Origin: Paludibacteraceae bacterium
GTDB lineage: Bacteria > Bacteroidota > Bacteroidia > Bacteroidales > Paludibacteraceae
Assembly: GCA_947445425.1 (NCBI GenBank)
Contig: CANFFA010000088.1
Location: 1-8,133 of the forward strand
DNA length: 8,133 nt
Direction: 5' to 3'
The translations under genes were made by a program, and so were the position numbers. Position 1 is the first letter of the stretch, and every line of letters starts with the position of its first letter. The notes beneath the pieces are model-generated. The model saw nothing but the letters and a program-made list of their open reading frames with translations. It ran no database searches and was not told the DNA's origin. Positions 6,266 through 8,133 of the stretch are shown here, in pieces.

Positions 6266-7675
6266 CTAGTGATTTATTTCCAACAGAAATTCCTCCATCT
6301 TTTTAACCACGGCTTTGGAACTACCATTAGCATAATTGACCATCAGCGCAAAGGCGTAGTTTTTATTCTTGGTTTCCAAATAGCCAGCATAGCACTTGAC
6401 ACGGGCAATGGTACCACTTTTAACAAAAACCTTTCCTTCTAATGCACTGTTTTTCAAAAAGGAACTTACCGTTCCTGTTTCACCAGCAATGGCTAAAGAG
6501 TGAATAAATACTTCGCTATTAAGCGATTTAGTTTTCATATAACTCAAAACATCTACAAAAAAACGGGAAGAAACAGCATCTTCAGGTGAAAGACCAGAAC
6601 CATCGTACATAAACAGCTGACTTACATCCAGCCCTTTGGACTTCCAAAAAAGTTTGATGACCTGAGCGGCAGTTTTAGAATTGGCCACAGTGTCCATGGT
6701 GAGGGATAAATACCTAAAAACTTGCTCGGCATATTGATTATTGCTACGTACATTTGCCACGGTAATAATCTCCTTTAAAGCTGGAGAAAGGTGGGTAGAA
6801 ATAAGTTTTCGAGGAAGCTTGCTGTCAAATTTGGTCATTATCGACAGGCTAGTTTGTACACCAGCTGCCTTCAATTTATCATTAAAATGTTGTGCTAATA
6901 AAAGGCTAGGATTGGGAATGTCTCCTTTAATAATGAATTCATTTTTATTGGCAGGTAGTTTGCCAGTGATACTTCGAAAATTGTCATGCGGTGCGCCGTG
7001 GAAATAGGCGCTATCAAAATTGATGGCAGCACTTTTAATCTGATTATCGAAAAGAAGTGAGGGCATAAACGGAATTGTTCTAATTATTTCAGGAGTAGTC
7101 CCCACTTTGGAAGTGCGCAATACCAAACGATAGGTATTGTCCAAATACGAAATTCCATAAGAACCTGCTGCATAATAATTTCCCATATCCTCCCAAATCC
7201 AGTGGGAATTAATACCTTGTTCGTCATACAAACTTGCATCGGCGATAACACTCCCTTTGATGGATTTAATGCCTGCCTTTTTTACTGCCTCCACCCATTT
7301 TACAAGAAAGGCAGTATCACCCAAATAAGCAGAACCCAAGGTCGGATCACCCCCACCCCGAATGTATAGATTACCCATTAAAATACTATCGGGCGTAATT
7401 TCTCCATCTATCTCTAATTTTGTTTTGAAACAAAAATCAGGACCTAACATTTCCAAAGCAGTGGCAGTAGTAATCACCTTCATAGTGGAAGCTGGTGTGG
7501 CTACATGGTTGCCTCTATGGTTATAAATAATGGTTGAGTTGCTCAAATCTTTCACACAGAGACTGATGTTGGCATTTTGCATTAAGGGATTGTTGATAAA
7601 ATTATCAATAGGTTTTTTGGCGGAAATAGTTGATAAAAAAAGGAATAGGCTAAGTAAAATGGTTATTATTTTCAT
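6266..7675 (-). CDS. dacB: D-alanyl-D-alanine carboxypeptidase/endopeptidase (PBP4 family, peptidase S13)
   Basis: 469 residues from ATG at 7675. The protein is exported to the periplasm, where it trims or cuts peptidoglycan peptides ending in or cross-linked through D-Ala. Residues 1-19 are a signal peptide (MKIITILLSLFLFLSTISA). Active-site motifs are STMK (63-66, nucleophile Ser63), SNN (311-313) and KSGT (419-422, a Ser variant of the usual KTG). Supporting family segments are GNLYIRGGGDPTL (101-113) and YDGSGLS (357-363). The long insertion between the first and second motifs is normal for PBP4. An extension of 37 residues is open upstream but would begin with TTG at 7786 and put a hydrophilic stretch before the signal peptide, so ATG 7675 is better. 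The stop codon TAG lies in CTAGTGAT, a word of the adjacent repeat, so the last codons may be repeat-derived. Confidence 0.93.
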   Translation of the reverse strand: MKIITILLSLFLFLSTISAKKPIDNFINNPLMQNANISLCVKDLSNSTIIYNHRGNHVATPASTMKVITTATALEMLGPDFCFKTKLEIDGEITPDSILMGNLYIRGGGDPTLGSAYLGDTAFLVKWVEAVKKAGIKSIKGSVIADASLYDEQGINSHWIWEDMGNYYAAGSYGISYLDNTYRLVLRTSKVGTTPEIIRTIPFMPSLLFDNQIKSAAINFDSAYFHGAPHDNFRSITGKLPANKNEFIIKGDIPNPSLLLAQHFNDKLKAAGVQTSLSIMTKFDSKLPRKLISTHLSPALKEIITVANVRSNNQYAEQVFRYLSLTMDTVANSKTAAQVIKLFWKSKGLDVSQLFMYDGSGLSPEDAVSSRFFVDVLSYMKTKSLNSEVFIHSLAIAGETGTVSSFLKNSALEGKVFVKSGTIARVKCYAGYLETKNKNYAFALMVNYANGSSKAVVKKMEEFLLEINH

Positions 7676-7758
7676 GATATCATGTAAAATTTGAGAAATA
7701 TTGGTAGAGTTGAATGCATTGCTGCACTCTGAATATAAATGGCAATGTATCTCTAGCT

Positions 7759-7818
7759 TATTGATTATATTCGGCAATATTATCAAAAAAATGCATTAAT
7801 ATTGATTATATTCGGCAA
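7759..7818. repeat. Two 19-bp direct repeats upstream of dacB
   Basis: TATTGATTATATTCGGCAA occurs exactly at 7759-7777 and 7800-7818, a start-to-start distance of 41 bp, close to four helical turns. On the minus strand, the direction of dacB transcription, each reads TTGCCGAATATAATCAATA. Both lie between the promoter candidate at 7888-7895 and the dacB ATG. They could be a paired protein-binding site or two copies of a short mobile or duplicated segment. The bases between the copies are unrelated to them. Confidence 0.8.
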
Positions 7819-7887
7819 GATTTTTTTTAAATATTGCATCAATTTATACGCAGTGTGCTAAAATTTTATCAAACAGTTGAGAGTTTA

Positions 7888-7895
7888 CAAAAGTA
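7888..7895 (-). promoter_or_regulatory. Candidate -7 promoter element for dacB
   Basis: Read on the minus strand this is TACTTTTG, identical to the elements proposed before queA and metF. It would give a leader of about 200 nt before the ATG at 7675, containing both 19-bp repeats. No -33 TTTG is seen at normal spacing, since that position falls in the G-rich tract. No closer match exists between here and the ATG. Confidence 0.45.
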
Positions 7896-7907
7896 AATAG
7901 AAAAAAT

Positions 7908-8050
7908 GGAAGGGGGGACAGGATAGGGAAATTTTTAATGAATGGGAAGGGGGATGGGGACGAATCGGAAAACGGATGTGACGGATGAAACGGGAACCGA
8001 TGTGGGATGCGGGATACGATGACGGGTGCGGGTACGATGACGGGTGCGGG
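7908..8050 (+). repeat. G-rich purine tract with 18-bp tandem repeat
   Basis: The plus strand is strongly G-rich, with little C at first. Runs of G lie at 7912-7917, 7926-7928, 7944-7946, 7949-7953 and 7956-7959, and GGA/CGGATG-like words follow. At 8015-8032 and 8033-8050 the unit TACGATGACGGGTGCGGG is repeated exactly in tandem, and a third partial unit begins at 8052. It looks like decayed simple repeats. The closely spaced G runs could form a G-quadruplex. It lies just upstream of the dacB promoter candidate. Confidence 0.6.
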
Positions 8051-8054
8051 ATAC

Positions 8055-8082
8055 GTAGAGACGCAATGCATTGCGTCTCTAC
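8055..8082. repeat. 28-bp perfect palindrome, probable dispersed intergenic repeat
   Basis: The half-site GTAGAGACGCAATG is followed immediately by its exact reverse complement, with no spacer (centre 8068/8069). I recall palindromes of the GTAGAGACGC type as recurrent intergenic repeats in Bacteroidota and cyanobacteria, often mis-annotated as small proteins with 'HCVSTY'-like text. No transposase or obvious target duplication is adjacent. Confidence 0.75.
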
Positions 8083-8084
8083 AT

Positions 8085-8120
8085 CAAAACGTTCAACAAA
8101 ACGTTCATTAAACCGTCCAA
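8085..8120. repeat. 12-bp tandem repeat at window edge
   Basis: CAAAACGTTCA occurs at 8085-8095 and 8097-8107, a 12-bp period, and a degenerate third unit (TAAACCGTCCAA) occupies 8109-8120. Each exact unit contains the palindrome AACGTT. The pattern directly follows the 28-bp palindrome and may continue beyond the window. Confidence 0.5.
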
Positions 8121-8133
8121 CCATCCATATCCA

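Larger units (their letters stand above)
7676..8133. other. Gene-free right end rich in repeats
   Basis: No supportable gene lies in these 458 bp. Two minus-strand ORFs near 7844-8124 are translations of repeats and a purine tract. From left to right the stretch holds the dacB leader with a 19-bp direct repeat, a promoter candidate, a G-rich region, an 18-bp tandem repeat, a 28-bp palindrome and a 12-bp tandem repeat running to the window edge. Confidence 0.7.

Noticed and set aside
6741..7007. 88-codon plus-strand ORF opposite dacB
   Set aside because: It is antisense to the conserved PBP4 coding sequence, with no start signal or recognisable motif.
7676..7786. 37-residue N-terminal extension of the dacB product
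   Set aside because: It would start at TTG and place a non-signal stretch before a clear signal peptide; it also overlaps the first 19-bp repeat copy.
7759..7818. Sigma70-like promoters (TTGCC and TATAAT within the 19-mer on the minus strand)
   Set aside because: The two boxes are only 3 bp apart, and Bacteroidota housekeeping promoters use a different consensus.
7844..8124. Two overlapping minus-strand ORFs of 75 and 79 codons
   Set aside because: They translate the 28-bp palindrome, the 18-bp tandem repeat and the purine tract, giving repetitive H/P/S-rich text with no fold-like pattern.

Overview
The window reads as an AT-rich, gene-dense piece of a Bacteroidota chromosome. Three things point there. 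The left-edge protein ends in a type IX secretion (Por) sorting domain. There are DUF2027-Smr and DUF4834-type proteins, which I associate with this phylum. Several genes are preceded by good matches to the Bacteroidota -7 promoter element (TAnnTTTG), and Shine-Dalgarno sequences are not evident. I cannot fix the genus. Long spacers full of short degenerate repeats are compatible with a Saprospiria/Chitinophagia-like lineage, but that is a guess.

Layout: (1) 1-1252, minus strand: a secreted beta-propeller protein with signal peptide and C-terminal T9SS domain, cut by the window edge just before its stop. (2) 1459-2508, minus: DUF2027/Smr protein. (3) 2565-3788, plus: queA, divergent from the Smr gene. 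The 56-bp gap holds two opposed -7 elements inside a near-palindrome. (4) 4029-4973, plus: metF, behind a 240-bp spacer with its own promoter candidate and a foldable leader. (5) 5080-5298, plus: small single-pass membrane protein (DUF4834 type). (6) 5328-5371: a perfect 20-bp-stem bidirectional terminator between converging genes. (7) 5386-6108, minus: biotin-protein ligase without a DNA-binding domain. (8) 6146-6262: a heptamer repeat array made of two halves in opposite orientation. (9) 6266-7675, minus: a PBP4-type D-Ala-D-Ala carboxypeptidase. (10) 7676-8133: a gene-free end with a 19-bp direct repeat, a G-rich purine tract, an 18-bp tandem repeat, a 28-bp perfect palindrome and a 12-bp tandem repeat.

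The genes are mostly housekeeping: tRNA queuosine modification (QueA, which consumes SAM), one-carbon metabolism feeding methionine and SAM (MetF), biotin attachment (BirA) and peptidoglycan trimming (PBP4). QueA and MetF are linked only loosely through SAM, and nothing shows that they form one operon. I found no mobile-element gene, CRISPR array, tRNA, rRNA or defence system. The unexplained signal lies between the genes: the inverted heptamer array with relatives after metF, the paired 19-mers upstream of dacB, the palindrome cluster at the right edge, and the structured metF leader. I see no convincing new multigene system.
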